A DNA stretch of 64,000 nucleotides from Runella limosa DSM 17973 (GCF_000482465.1 NZ_KI519420.1:1045810-1109809), one strand, 5' to 3'; counted from the first letter of the stretch, positions 42,471-50,753 are shown. Numbers and translations are program-made. The notes: generated from the letters alone by a model not told the origin.

Positions 42471-42511
42471 ATTATCGGTTTTTCGATTAAAATTATCGAA
42501 AAACCGATAAT
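42471..42511. promoter_or_regulatory. 17-bp-arm inverted repeat, candidate operator of the peptide cluster
   Basis: ATTATCGGTTTTTCGAT (42471-42487) and its exact reverse complement (42495-42511) flank the 7-base loop TAAAATT. Each arm is itself close to the dyad ATTATCG-N6-CGATAAT, so two operator-like sites lie side by side. It is placed 53 bp before the first gene of the cluster and between it and a divergent XRE regulator. A factor-independent hairpin in the 5' leader is the alternative. Confidence 0.65.
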
Positions 42512-42564
42512 AAATCTTGAAAATACTATATTTATTTGTGCTTCCTAAATCTTTAAACGTTCAG

Positions 42565-44016
42565 ATGAAGCCACGCGTACTCATTATCCCCGCCGCTATC
42601 CGAAGCCATGTATTGCCTTCGCTGTACGTGGCTGATAAGCTGTCGGAGGAGGGCTATGAGGTACATTACGCTGTTACAAATGATATATTGGCGGAGTTGG
42701 TCACGAAGAATGGCTACCAAGCTGTGAAAAATACGGGCTGGCGTGCAGGCTACGGCATGGAGGCCTCTTATATAGGGGTTAAAAAGAAAAAGGTATCGTA
42801 CCGACGGCTTCTAAAAGCTTACCGAACAAACGAGCTATACTGGGAACGAAAACGAGAATTGGACGGGCTGATTGAAGAACTTCGTCCCACAACTATTTTG
42901 ATAGATTTATTTGTTTGTACTGATTTTTGGGTATTATATCCACGCCGTTCAGAATTTACTATTGCCTTTTTTAATCCCATGCCTTCTACGTATCGGGTAG
43001 GAGAGTGGCCGATAGTGTCAAGCCCCCTCAATCCCCCGATGAGGGACTTAATACCCAGCGGAAGCAGCCATACGAGTCGGTCCGACGCCCAACAAGGGGG
43101 ATTAAAATCTGAATTGAAAAAACGAAGTGATTTGTTTCTTCAGTTTTTACGCAATCCCAGACAGGCTTGGTTGCGTCAAGCGATAACCCGTCATCGCCAA
43201 TTTTTAGCACAAATCGCCCCCCTTGCGCAAGACGCTACTGTGACGCAGGTGATTGCCAACGTGCCTGAATTGGTGTTAGCGCCGTTGGAATTTGAATTTG
43301 CGCCCGAAATTCGCCAACCCAATCAACATTATTTGGGGCTGTGTATGCGCGAGCATCGGCAAGACACCGAGCTTGATTCCTTATTTGAGCAAGCGTGGGA
43401 GCATATAATTGGTTCTAAAAAAGTCCCTCAACCCTCAGGGGAGGGATTTAGGGAGGGGTTTCATCGCCTTGTTTATTGCAGTTTTGGTACTTTTCACGAA
43501 GGAGCCGATGCTACCCTTTTACGTTTTGTGACTAACCTGCTAGAGGTGATTGCCGAATTACCACACGTACATTTGATATGCTCGGTTAACAAATACGTCA
43601 TAGAAACGCTCCGTGCCAGAAAGCTACTCACCGAGCGTACCCACTTTTTTAGCCGAGTACCACAGCTGAAAGTATTGGCCGACGCCGATGTGTTTATTAC
43701 CCATGCGGGTTTTGGCTCCATCAAAGAGGCCATTTATTATGGTGTACCCATGTTGGCGTATCCCCTCGACCCGCACTACGACCAAAATGGCAACGCCGTT
43801 AAAATAGAGTATCATGGTTTGGGGCTACGCGGTGCTTTTGCGCACGAGCGACTTGGGGATTTAAAAAAGAAACTCGAACGATTGCTGGAAGAAAAGACAT
43901 TTCGCGAGAGAGTGAGGCAGTTTAGGGAAGCTGTAACGGAAAATTACCACGAGGAAGATGTAAAACAGAAAGTACAAAATATCCTGATGAATAAGCATTC
44001 AGCCGTATTGGCCTAA
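42565..44016 (+). CDS. GT-B glycosyltransferase (UGT/MGT type) of the peptide cluster
   Basis: From ATG 42565 (MKPRVLIIPAAIRSHVLPSL) the protein has 483 aa. It has the two-domain GT-B layout; the C-terminal donor site reads FITHAGFGSIKEAIYYGVPMLAYPLDPHYDQNGNAV, typical of UDP-glycosyltransferases. A frame start at 42517 lies almost inside the inverted repeat and is less likely. Two palindromic repeat insertions are in the frame: about residues 153-181 (SSPLNPPMRDL...QQGGLKSE) and 287-300 (VPQPSGEGFREGF). It opens a run of plus-strand genes for an exported peptide and might glycosylate it or a lipid carrier. Confidence 0.83.
   Translation: MKPRVLIIPAAIRSHVLPSLYVADKLSEEGYEVHYAVTNDILAELVTKNGYQAVKNTGWRAGYGMEASYIGVKKKKVSYRRLLKAYRTNELYWERKRELDGLIEELRPTTILIDLFVCTDFWVLYPRRSEFTIAFFNPMPSTYRVGEWPIVSSPLNPPMRDLIPSGSSHTSRSDAQQGGLKSELKKRSDLFLQFLRNPRQAWLRQAITRHRQFLAQIAPLAQDATVTQVIANVPELVLAPLEFEFAPEIRQPNQHYLGLCMREHRQDTELDSLFEQAWEHIIGSKKVPQPSGEGFREGFHRLVYCSFGTFHEGADATLLRFVTNLLEVIAELPHVHLICSVNKYVIETLRARKLLTERTHFFSRVPQLKVLADADVFITHAGFGSIKEAIYYGVPMLAYPLDPHYDQNGNAVKIEYHGLGLRGAFAHERLGDLKKKLERLLEEKTFRERVRQFREAVTENYHEEDVKQKVQNILMNKHSAVLA
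43021..43105. repeat. coding palindromic element 1 in the glycosyltransferase gene
   Basis: AGCCCCCTCAATCCCCC (43021-43037) is matched by AAGGGGGATTA (43094-43104) in inverse order, enclosing about 55 bp. It is in frame with the gene and reads as a Pro/Ser-rich insertion. Confidence 0.7.
43424..43462. repeat. coding palindromic element 2 in the glycosyltransferase gene
   Basis: A half-type copy (TCCCTCAACCCTCAGGGGAG...GGGAGGGGTTT) like one arm of the kdpA pair, read in frame as VPQPSGEGFREGF. Confidence 0.7.
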
Positions 44017-44057
44017 GATAGTTTAGACCCTTGCAGGGTGACAAAAATAAAAAGTCT

Positions 44058-45728
44058 ATGAAACTAAATCCAACTGAGAAAAACGCCTTTGAAGCTACCA
44101 ATATGCTCTTGTATTTGAGTAAGGTACGCATTACTGCGCGTGGTTTGCGCAATGCGCTGTGGCAACATCCCGATTTTCCAAGCCTAAGTTCACTGAGTGA
44201 TGTATTGACCGATTTCAATGTACCCAATATGGCTACACGCCTTACACCTGACCGTTTGTCTGAAATACCGCTGCCAGCAATGGCATATTTGCAAATTGAC
44301 GGGGGGATTTTTGCGCCTGTGCGAAAGGTGGGTAATACGATAGAATGGTTGCATACGCAACGAGGATGGCAAACCGATACTTACAATGATTTTGTTCATA
44401 AATGGACGGGTGTGGCTTTATTGGCAGAACCCAATGATACCTCGGGTGAGCAAGACTATGCTAATAACCGCCGCCGTGAGATAGTAGCATCTTTACGTAT
44501 TCCGTTTATTGTTAGTGCGATAGTGTTATGTTTAGGGGTAGTGCTATGGAGTTTGCTTCAAAAATTTCCTTTGGACTCCCATCTCCCATATTATGGACTT
44601 TTAGTGACTAAATTGGCAGGAACCATTGTGAGTGGGATGTTGGTTTGGTACGGTATTGATTCTCAGAACTCTTTTTTACAGAAGGTATGCCAAATCAATC
44701 GTCATAGTAATTGTCAAAATATCCTTCAGTCACCTGCTGCTAAGGTAACCGAGTGGTTGAGTTGGAGTGAAGTGGGGCTGTTTTATTTTGCAGGGGGCTT
44801 GATATGCCTGATGAACCCCACCCTAAGCCTCCCCAGTAGGGAAGGGATTTTGCTCCTTCTTGGGGTACTAGGATGCCTTGCTTTGCCCTATACCTTTTGG
44901 TCTATTTACCACCAGTGGCGAGTAGCGCGGGAGTGGTGTGTGTTGTGTTTGACGGTGCAGGTATTGCTCTGGGTAGAATTTGGATTGGGAATTACAGCTC
45001 TTAACGTTACCAACTTATCCGAGAAAGGAAATTCCTTGCTGACGTATGATTTTTCGCTAGCTTCGGTGCTGTATTTGTTAGGTTCTTTTGCTATTGTACC
45101 TGCATTTTGGGCCTTATTTAAAAGAAATTTACAGAAATCAGTCGGCTATGATTCCTTATTTCGAGAATTTCAAAAAATAAAATTTTCGCCTGAGTATATT
45201 CAGGGTTTGTTCAGAAATCAACGCGTATTGCCTCCTATTTTTGAAGGAATGGAAGTGATTAAATTAGGGAATCCGAATGCTGAAAATACGTTGATTATGG
45301 TGACAAACCCTACCTGTGCGGCTTGCCGTCGCAATCATTCAGAACTCAAAAAATTGCTTGAAACCAATGATACAGTGCAGATACAAATCATTTTGGCGGC
45401 AGGTTTTTCAGATGACGATGTAGCAAGCAAAGTAGCGAGACAAATACTGAGTTTGCCTACTGATCAAATGGAAGAGGCACTACATGAGTGGTTTAAAACA
45501 AATGAAAGATATTATAATGAATGGAGTAGACATACGAAGGTGGATTACAGGAAGGCGGAAGCTATTCAACAGCTGCAATCACATGTTCGTTGGCTTGAAT
45601 TAGCGGGAGTAATGACTGCCCCAACCACTTTTTTAAATGCAGTAGAACTGCCTAAATATTACCAAGTGCGAGAGATAAGCAAACTCTGTACTTATTATTC
45701 TACCATAGGAATTGGCCAATTCAGATAA
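44058..45728 (+). CDS. C39-like / VKOR / thioredoxin fusion, disulfide-forming protein
   Basis: From ATG 44058 (MKLNPTEKNAFEATNMLLYL) the 556-aa protein has three parts. Residues 1-125 look like a C39 peptidase-like domain without the catalytic Cys. Residues 145-355 are a VKOR-type quinone-linked disulfide oxidase with loop Cys211 and Cys219 and the active pair Cys293-Cys296 (WCVLC). Residues 395-556 are a DsbA-like thioredoxin with Cys420-Cys423 (TCAAC). VKOR-Trx proteins make disulfides in periplasmic substrates. The dead C39 part may recognise double-glycine leaders. The gene ends 34 bp before the six-Cys precursor gene. A palindromic insertion sits at residues 252-264 in a membrane segment border. 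Confidence 0.85.
   Translation: MKLNPTEKNAFEATNMLLYLSKVRITARGLRNALWQHPDFPSLSSLSDVLTDFNVPNMATRLTPDRLSEIPLPAMAYLQIDGGIFAPVRKVGNTIEWLHTQRGWQTDTYNDFVHKWTGVALLAEPNDTSGEQDYANNRRREIVASLRIPFIVSAIVLCLGVVLWSLLQKFPLDSHLPYYGLLVTKLAGTIVSGMLVWYGIDSQNSFLQKVCQINRHSNCQNILQSPAAKVTEWLSWSEVGLFYFAGGLICLMNPTLSLPSREGILLLLGVLGCLALPYTFWSIYHQWRVAREWCVLCLTVQVLLWVEFGLGITALNVTNLSEKGNSLLTYDFSLASVLYLLGSFAIVPAFWALFKRNLQKSVGYDSLFREFQKIKFSPEYIQGLFRNQRVLPPIFEGMEVIKLGNPNAENTLIMVTNPTCAACRRNHSELKKLLETNDTVQIQIILAAGFSDDDVASKVARQILSLPTDQMEEALHEWFKTNERYYNEWSRHTKVDYRKAEAIQQLQSHVRWLELAGVMTAPTTFLNAVELPKYYQVREISKLCTYYSTIGIGQFR
44814..44850. repeat. coding palindromic element in the VKOR gene
   Basis: AACCCCACCCTAAGCCTCCC continuing into CAGTAGGGAAGGGATTT is a half-type copy like the second kdpA arm. 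It reads NPTLSLPSREGI in frame. Confidence 0.75.
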
Positions 45729-45762
45729 ATTAATTTTTAAACAATTTAACTTTTCAAACAAA

Positions 45763-46002
45763 ATGAACACATTATCAAATTTTAGTCAATTTGCACTTAC
45801 CCGCAGTGAGATGAGGAGTTTATCAGGAGGAACGTGTCATGCAAGATGTCTAAACATAGGTTCAAATGGATATTGGGATGGTACAGGTTCTGAACTTTAT
45901 TCAGGGAGCCTTTCAGGGGCTAAAGATGCAGCCTCTAGCTGTGGGAGTGGTGCAAGAGGGTACTATTGTTGCCAACAATGCAAAAATGTATCTTGGATGT
46001 AA
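45763..46002 (+). CDS. double-glycine leader precursor peptide with six cysteines
   Basis: The 79-aa peptide starts at ATG 45763 (MNTLSNFSQFALTRSEMRS) and has a leader ending LSGG at residues 20-23, the cleavage signal for C39 exporters. The core (24-79) has Cys25, 29, 60, 69, 70 and 73, is rich in Gly and Ser, and has Tyr, Trp near both Cys groups (SNGYWDGTGSE; GYYCCQQCKNVSW). No known bacteriocin family is recognisable. Its neighbours are a disulfide oxidase before it and a thioredoxin, a glycosyltransferase and the C39 exporter after it. A larger frame from 45712 overlaps the previous gene and lacks a leader at its start, so it is not preferred. Confidence 0.85.
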   Translation: MNTLSNFSQFALTRSEMRSLSGGTCHARCLNIGSNGYWDGTGSELYSGSLSGAKDAASSCGSGARGYYCCQQCKNVSWM

Positions 46003-46025
46003 CTATCTTTTTTAATACTATACAA

Positions 46026-46058
46026 GACTGGTTCTATTAATAACAGAACCAGCCTTTA
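46026..46058 (+). terminator. hairpin after the precursor gene (probable attenuator)
   Basis: CTGGTTCT (46028-46035) pairs with AGAACCAG (46045-46052), followed by CCTTTATTT. It lies 25 bp after the precursor stop and before the same-strand thioredoxin gene. Partial termination here would give more precursor mRNA than enzyme mRNA. Confidence 0.7.
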
Positions 46059-46077
46059 TTTAAATCTAAAAGAAAAT

Positions 46078-47415
46078 ATGAAATATTTATCATTTCTTGT
46101 ATTACTAATTTCGAACGTACTATATTCACAGATAAAACTTTCTCTTAATAATAAAAACTCTGCAGTAGTGTTTTGGGACGATATGGGCAATTATAATTTT
46201 TTGAATAAGGGTTTGTTGGATTTGGATACAAAATATGGTACTTATTATCTTGAATATCAAAATGATTATGTAAAACAAATTTTTTTGATTCCAAAAAATA
46301 TTTATATATATATGGAGGAAGGGGTTGGTAATTCTCTTATTTGTAAGGATATAACTGGATATGAGAATTTTCAATTTAATTTTTATGCGCATTATATATT
46401 AGATAACAAAGTGTCTAAAGAGCCATTTTTATTCAATCGATCCTACTTGGGAAATAATTATATTCAAGATACTAAACTTAGAGATAATATGATAAATAAA
46501 GAATATTTGTTACAACTTAATTACTTGAATAAGTATAAAATAAATCATAAATTGTCTAAAGATTTTTATGATTTATGGCAAAAATATTTTTTCTACAAAA
46601 TGCTTGAAAAAAAATTGTATGTTAAAGACGTAATTAAACAATTGCCAGCCGACTATATAGGCCAACTTTGTGCCTTGACTAGAGAATTTAATCAAGATAA
46701 TTTGCTATTCTTGCATGAATATAAAAATGCCGCTGAAATTCTTGCTTATTTATTAGCAATATCAAAAGAAAAAAACTTCATTACGACACCTGAAAAAAAA
46801 TTTAAGGTCATTATAGAAAATTTTAATAATGAAACGAGAGATTATCTTTTAGCGAAAACACTTGAAACGGTTTACACTCAATCTTGGTATTCTGATAGTT
46901 CTTGGAATCAATTAGCAAAATTATTTTTTGATACATGTAGAACATCAATTTACTCTGACTATGTAGAATTTTTGTACAAGAAGAGAAATCAAAAATATGC
47001 ATCCTCCTCTTTACTATCAATAAGTCAAAATCTCAATACATTTGAAAAAGTAACTAATAATTGTATAAGTTATATTGATTTCTGGGCTTCTTGGTGTGCC
47101 CCTTGTAGGGCGGAAATGCCTGCGTCAAAAAAACTACATATTGAGTATGAGCGTAAGGGAATTAATTTTGTCTATATATCTACTGATGAAAATAATGCAG
47201 CATGGATAAAAGCATCTGAACAACTTGAAATTTCCAAATTAAGTAGTTACTTAATTCCTAACCCTAAAAATTCAGACTTGATAAAGAAATTTCGAATAAA
47301 CTCTATTCCTCGCTACATGATTATCGGTAAAGACGGGAAAGTCATCAACGCCGATGCTCCTCGACCAAGTGATCCAAAAATTCGAGAATTGTTTGATGAA
47401 TTGCTAAAAAAATAG
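46078..47415 (+). CDS. secreted TlpA-like thioredoxin with long N-terminal domain
   Basis: The 445-aa protein has a signal peptide (about 1-18), about 310 residues with no recognisable domain, and a C-terminal thioredoxin fold with active site WCAPC (Cys340, Cys343) and cis-Pro block SIPRYMIIGKDGK. It is markedly AT-rich compared with the flanking genes. TlpA/ResA proteins reduce or exchange disulfides in the periplasm. Its place directly after the six-Cys precursor suggests disulfide isomerisation or proofreading of that peptide. Similar architecture recurs at 52176-53720. Confidence 0.8.
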   Translation: MKYLSFLVLLISNVLYSQIKLSLNNKNSAVVFWDDMGNYNFLNKGLLDLDTKYGTYYLEYQNDYVKQIFLIPKNIYIYMEEGVGNSLICKDITGYENFQFNFYAHYILDNKVSKEPFLFNRSYLGNNYIQDTKLRDNMINKEYLLQLNYLNKYKINHKLSKDFYDLWQKYFFYKMLEKKLYVKDVIKQLPADYIGQLCALTREFNQDNLLFLHEYKNAAEILAYLLAISKEKNFITTPEKKFKVIIENFNNETRDYLLAKTLETVYTQSWYSDSSWNQLAKLFFDTCRTSIYSDYVEFLYKKRNQKYASSSLLSISQNLNTFEKVTNNCISYIDFWASWCAPCRAEMPASKKLHIEYERKGINFVYISTDENNAAWIKASEQLEISKLSSYLIPNPKNSDLIKKFRINSIPRYMIIGKDGKVINADAPRPSDPKIRELFDELLKK

Positions 47416-47421
47416 TGTTTT

Positions 47422-48495
47422 ATGTTCAATGGTCTCAAATACAATCTACTTACTTGGCACAGTCAATTCCAAAACCATCGGAAGTTGGGTCGAGAAAAAG
47501 CACATTATCAAGCCTCAAAAAAGAAAAGTATATCTACCATTAAAGTTCCTGGTAATCAATTTATTCCAAAGGATATATCCGAAATCAGGCTCTTTGCCAT
47601 CATGCGCAATGAATCACTGCGCCTGCCACATTTTATTAACTATTATAAAAACTTGGGTGTAGCGCGTTTTTTTTTGATAGATAACAATTCGACAGATGAT
47701 TCGGTAGCGTTGGCTTTAGAACAGGAGAACGTGCATGTATTTGAGACAAAGGAAAACTATCAAAATCATTGGTTTTGGATGGAATATTTATTGGAAACTT
47801 ATGGCAAAGGGCATTGGTGCGTAGTGGTAGATATTGATGAGTTGTTTTCTTATCCTTCTGCGGAACATCTTTCTTTACGCGAACTACGTTCTTTTTTAGA
47901 AAGTAAAAATGAGTCTGCAATTCGTACATTTCTATTGGATATGTACTCAGACCAAAGCGTGGTGGCAACGAAGTACAGAGCAGGAAACAATCCTTTGAGT
48001 GTTGTAAATTGTTTTGATAAAGACTATGTGAACCTTAAATTCCTCTTCTATGATAGAATTCGGTGGCAAACGTACACTTTTGATACGTTCACAGGTGGAA
48101 TGCGGGATCGGGTTTTTGGTAGGAGTAATCCACCTTCTATTTTGTCTAAAGTCCCCTTTTTCAAAAATACCGAGGGTACATATCTTTCCCAAGGGATGCA
48201 CGCTATCAACGGGGCTACCTTGAGTGAAGTACAGGGAGTGGTATTTCATACCAAGTTTTTGTCGGATTTTATTACCGAAGTTGAAGAAGAATGTCAGCGT
48301 GAGCAGCACTACGGCAATGCGTTTTATTACAAAATCTTTCACCAAAAACTCAAAGAAACACCTGATATACAGTTTTATCACGAAGGCTCGGCCAAGTTAG
48401 AGGGTTTGCAGCAGTTAGTGGAATTAGATTTAATGAAAACAACTCCCGAATTTGAAGCCTTTGCGCAGTCGGTTTTAGCAGAAAAAACAACATGA
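47422..48495 (+). CDS. GT-A glycosyltransferase (GT2/GT92-like) of the peptide cluster
   Basis: The 357-aa protein has the block RLFAIMRNESLRLPHFINYY, the GT-A pattern FFLIDNNSTDDS and the metal-binding DIDE at residues 137-140 (VVVDIDELFSYP), as in the Glyco_tranf_2_4/GT92-like group. It ends with ATGA overlap into the exporter gene, so the two are translationally coupled. No transmembrane segment is evident, so it is likely cytoplasmic, where a precursor peptide would be glycosylated before export. The acceptor is not known; a cell-surface glycan is the alternative. Confidence 0.8.
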   Translation: MFNGLKYNLLTWHSQFQNHRKLGREKAHYQASKKKSISTIKVPGNQFIPKDISEIRLFAIMRNESLRLPHFINYYKNLGVARFFLIDNNSTDDSVALALEQENVHVFETKENYQNHWFWMEYLLETYGKGHWCVVVDIDELFSYPSAEHLSLRELRSFLESKNESAIRTFLLDMYSDQSVVATKYRAGNNPLSVVNCFDKDYVNLKFLFYDRIRWQTYTFDTFTGGMRDRVFGRSNPPSILSKVPFFKNTEGTYLSQGMHAINGATLSEVQGVVFHTKFLSDFITEVEEECQREQHYGNAFYYKIFHQKLKETPDIQFYHEGSAKLEGLQQLVELDLMKTTPEFEAFAQSVLAEKTT

Positions 48496-50753
48496 AATTC
48501 CCCCACTACCGTCAACTCGATGCCATGGACTGCGGCCCTACTTGCCTACGCATGGTGGCTAAGTACTACGGGCAAAGCTACGCGGTGCAACCGTTGCGGG
48601 CAGCAGCGGAGATTGGGAAAGAGGGCGTTAATCTATTGGGTATCGCGCAAGCCGCCGAAAGCATTGGTTTCAAAACGCTGGGCGTAAAAGTTACCTTAAA
48701 AAAACTACTAGAAGAAGCCCCATTGCCGTGTATCGTACACTGGGGGCAAAATCATTTTGTGGTGGTACAGCCTCAGTCCCCAGCCCCCCGATGGGGGCGT
48801 TTTTTTTCCTCCTCGTCAGAAAGGGGAGGGCAGGAGGTTGCTGTCGCTGACCCTGCCTCTGGCATGATTACCTATACTTACGAAGAGTTTGAAAGTAAGT
48901 GGGCTACGACGGTTGTAGATAACGAAAAAGTGGGCATAGCCCTGCTACTAGAGCCCACACCCCAGTTTTACAGCCCCCTAGCCCCCAATGGGGGAACAAA
49001 TATTCCCCCATTGGGGGCTAGGGGGCTAGGCCTTCAATACCTATTGGGGTATTTGTGGAAATACAAACAGTTGGTGGCGCAACTGGGGTTGGGGTTAATA
49101 GTAGGCAGTATGTTGCAATTAGTACTCCCTTTTTTGACGCAGTCGGTCGTAGATGTGGGCATTCAAACGCGTAACCTCCATTTTATTACACTGGTTTTGG
49201 GGGCGCAAATCATGTTGTTTGTGGGCCGTGTTTCCGTCGATTTTATTCGTTCGTGGGTGCTGCTACACATTAGCACGCGCATCAATCTCAGTATTTTATC
49301 TGACTTTTTGACCAAATTGCTCAACCTTCCACTTTCCTTCTTCGATACTAAACTTACTGGCGATATTCTTCAGCGCATCGGAGATCACCATCGTATTGAG
49401 CAGTTTCTGACGGGTACTTCCTTGCACACCCTTTTTTCGTTGTTTAATCTACTGGTTTTTAGTATTGTTTTGGCCTATTACAATCTGACAATTTTTGGCG
49501 TTTTTTTGGCGGGTAGTATCTTATACGCGCTCTGGGTGGTGCTTTTTCTTCGCTACCGAAGGCAGCTCGATCAAAAGCGATTTGCCTTGGCGTCTCAGAA
49601 CCAAAGCAGCTTGATTCAGTTGATAACTGGAGTACAAGAAATTAAACTCAATAATGCCGAACACCTCAAACGTTGGGAGTGGGAAAACCTACAAGTTCGT
49701 CAATTTAGATTGAGTATGAAAGGGTTGGCGGTAGGTCAGTACCAGCAGGCAGGGGCTCTTTTTTTGAACGAAGGCAAAAATATGACCATTACTTTTCTGG
49801 CGGCTATGGCGGTGGTAAACGGCCAGTTGACCCTTGGTGGGATGATGGCCTTGCAGTATATCATTGGCCAACTCAATAGCCCAGTAGAACAGCTGGTGCA
49901 ATTTATGCAGCAGTGGCAAGATGCCCAAATGAGTTTGGAACGGCTCAACGAAATCCATGAATTGGAAGACGAAAGTCCTGCTATTTTTAACAAAGGAATC
50001 CTGATTCCTGCATCGTTAACACAAAAAAGTATTGTCATCAAAGACCTTACATTTACCTATCCTGGGGCAGGAAATGAGCCAGTGTTGAAAAATATAAATT
50101 TACACATTCCAGAGGGAAAAGTGACGGCTATTGTGGGTAGTAGTGGAAGTGGAAAAACGACGCTTTTAAAATTATTACTACGCTTTTATCCACTCCAAAA
50201 AGGAGAAATTAGCCCAGTATTGGGCGAAGGAGGGGTTCGTCAATGGCGTAGTCAGTGCGGAACGGTGCTGCAAGATGGTTTTATCTTCTCCGATACAATT
50301 GCTAATAATATAGCAGTGAGTGAAGAAGTACCCAATATCCAGAAACTTCTTCATGCCGTAAAAGTGGCTAATATTCAGTCGTTTATTGAAGAGTTGCCAC
50401 TGGGATATAATACCAAAATAGGGGCAGAAGGTAATGGCATCAGTCAAGGCCAAAAACAACGATTGCTCATTGCAAGAGCAGTTTACAAAAACCCCGATTA
50501 TTTGTTTTTTGATGAAGCAACCAATGCGTTAGATGCTAACAATGAGCGGGCGATTATGCAAAATTTAGAGTCGTTTTTCCAAAACAGAACCGTAGTAGTA
50601 GTAGCACATCGGTTGAGCACGGTTAAGAATGCGGCTCAAATTGTTGTATTGGAAAAAGGGGAGATTGTCGAAATAGGCACACACATAGAATTGGTTCAAC
50701 GTCGAGGAAAGTACTATGAACTGGTTAGTAATCAGCTGGAATTGGCCGTATAA
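48492..50753 (+). CDS. C39 peptidase ABC exporter for double-glycine peptides
   Basis: The 753-aa protein has an N-terminal C39 peptidase with Cys14 (MDCGPTCLRM), His88 (WGQNHFVVV) and Asp120 (VADPASG), six membrane segments and an ABC domain with Walker A GSSGSGKTTL, signature ISQGQKQR and Walker B YLFFDEATNALD. It cuts leaders after GG and exports the core. Two palindromic repeats are in frame: residues 94-116, between catalytic His and Asp, and residues 160-180 ([20 protein letters not shown]), exactly at the joint of peptidase and membrane domain. The start overlaps the glycosyltransferase stop by 4 bp. Confidence 0.94.
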   Translation: MKFPHYRQLDAMDCGPTCLRMVAKYYGQSYAVQPLRAAAEIGKEGVNLLGIAQAAESIGFKTLGVKVTLKKLLEEAPLPCIVHWGQNHFVVVQPQSPAPRWGRFFSSSSERGGQEVAVADPASGMITYTYEEFESKWATTVVDNEKVGIALLLEPTPQFYSPLAPNGGTNIPPLGARGLGLQYLLGYLWKYKQLVAQLGLGLIVGSMLQLVLPFLTQSVVDVGIQTRNLHFITLVLGAQIMLFVGRVSVDFIRSWVLLHISTRINLSILSDFLTKLLNLPLSFFDTKLTGDILQRIGDHHRIEQFLTGTSLHTLFSLFNLLVFSIVLAYYNLTIFGVFLAGSILYALWVVLFLRYRRQLDQKRFALASQNQSSLIQLITGVQEIKLNNAEHLKRWEWENLQVRQFRLSMKGLAVGQYQQAGALFLNEGKNMTITFLAAMAVVNGQLTLGGMMALQYIIGQLNSPVEQLVQFMQQWQDAQMSLERLNEIHELEDESPAIFNKGILIPASLTQKSIVIKDLTFTYPGAGNEPVLKNINLHIPEGKVTAIVGSSGSGKTTLLKLLLRFYPLQKGEISPVLGEGGVRQWRSQCGTVLQDGFIFSDTIANNIAVSEEVPNIQKLLHAVKVANIQSFIEELPLGYNTKIGAEGNGISQGQKQRLLIARAVYKNPDYLFFDEATNALDANNERAIMQNLESFFQNRTVVVVAHRLSTVKNAAQIVVLEKGEIVEIGTHIELVQRRGKYYELVSNQLELAV
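48776..48838. repeat. coding palindromic element 1 in the exporter gene
   Basis: A divergent copy (GTCCCCAGCCCCCCGATGGG ... AGAAAGGGGAGGGCAGGAGG) between the codons for His88 and Asp120 of the peptidase. It reads QSPAPRWGRFF...SERGGQE. Confidence 0.7.
48972..49027. repeat. coding palindromic element 2 in the exporter gene (full, near-perfect)
   Basis: AGCCCCCTAGCCCCCAATGG (from 48972) is mirrored exactly by CCATTGGGGGCTAGGGGGCT (to 49027) around the core CAAATA, giving two 25-bp arms. It reads [18 protein letters not shown] at the linker of the C39 and membrane domains. Confidence 0.9.

Noticed and set aside
42517-42564. Upstream start of the first glycosyltransferase.
   Set aside because: It lies 6 bp from the large inverted repeat, leaving no room for a start signal, and the added residues do not fit the GT-B first strand.
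48776-48838. Frameshift or sequencing error in the C39 domain.
   Set aside because: Reading continues without stop into intact catalytic Asp and later motifs; the insert matches a repeat family instead.
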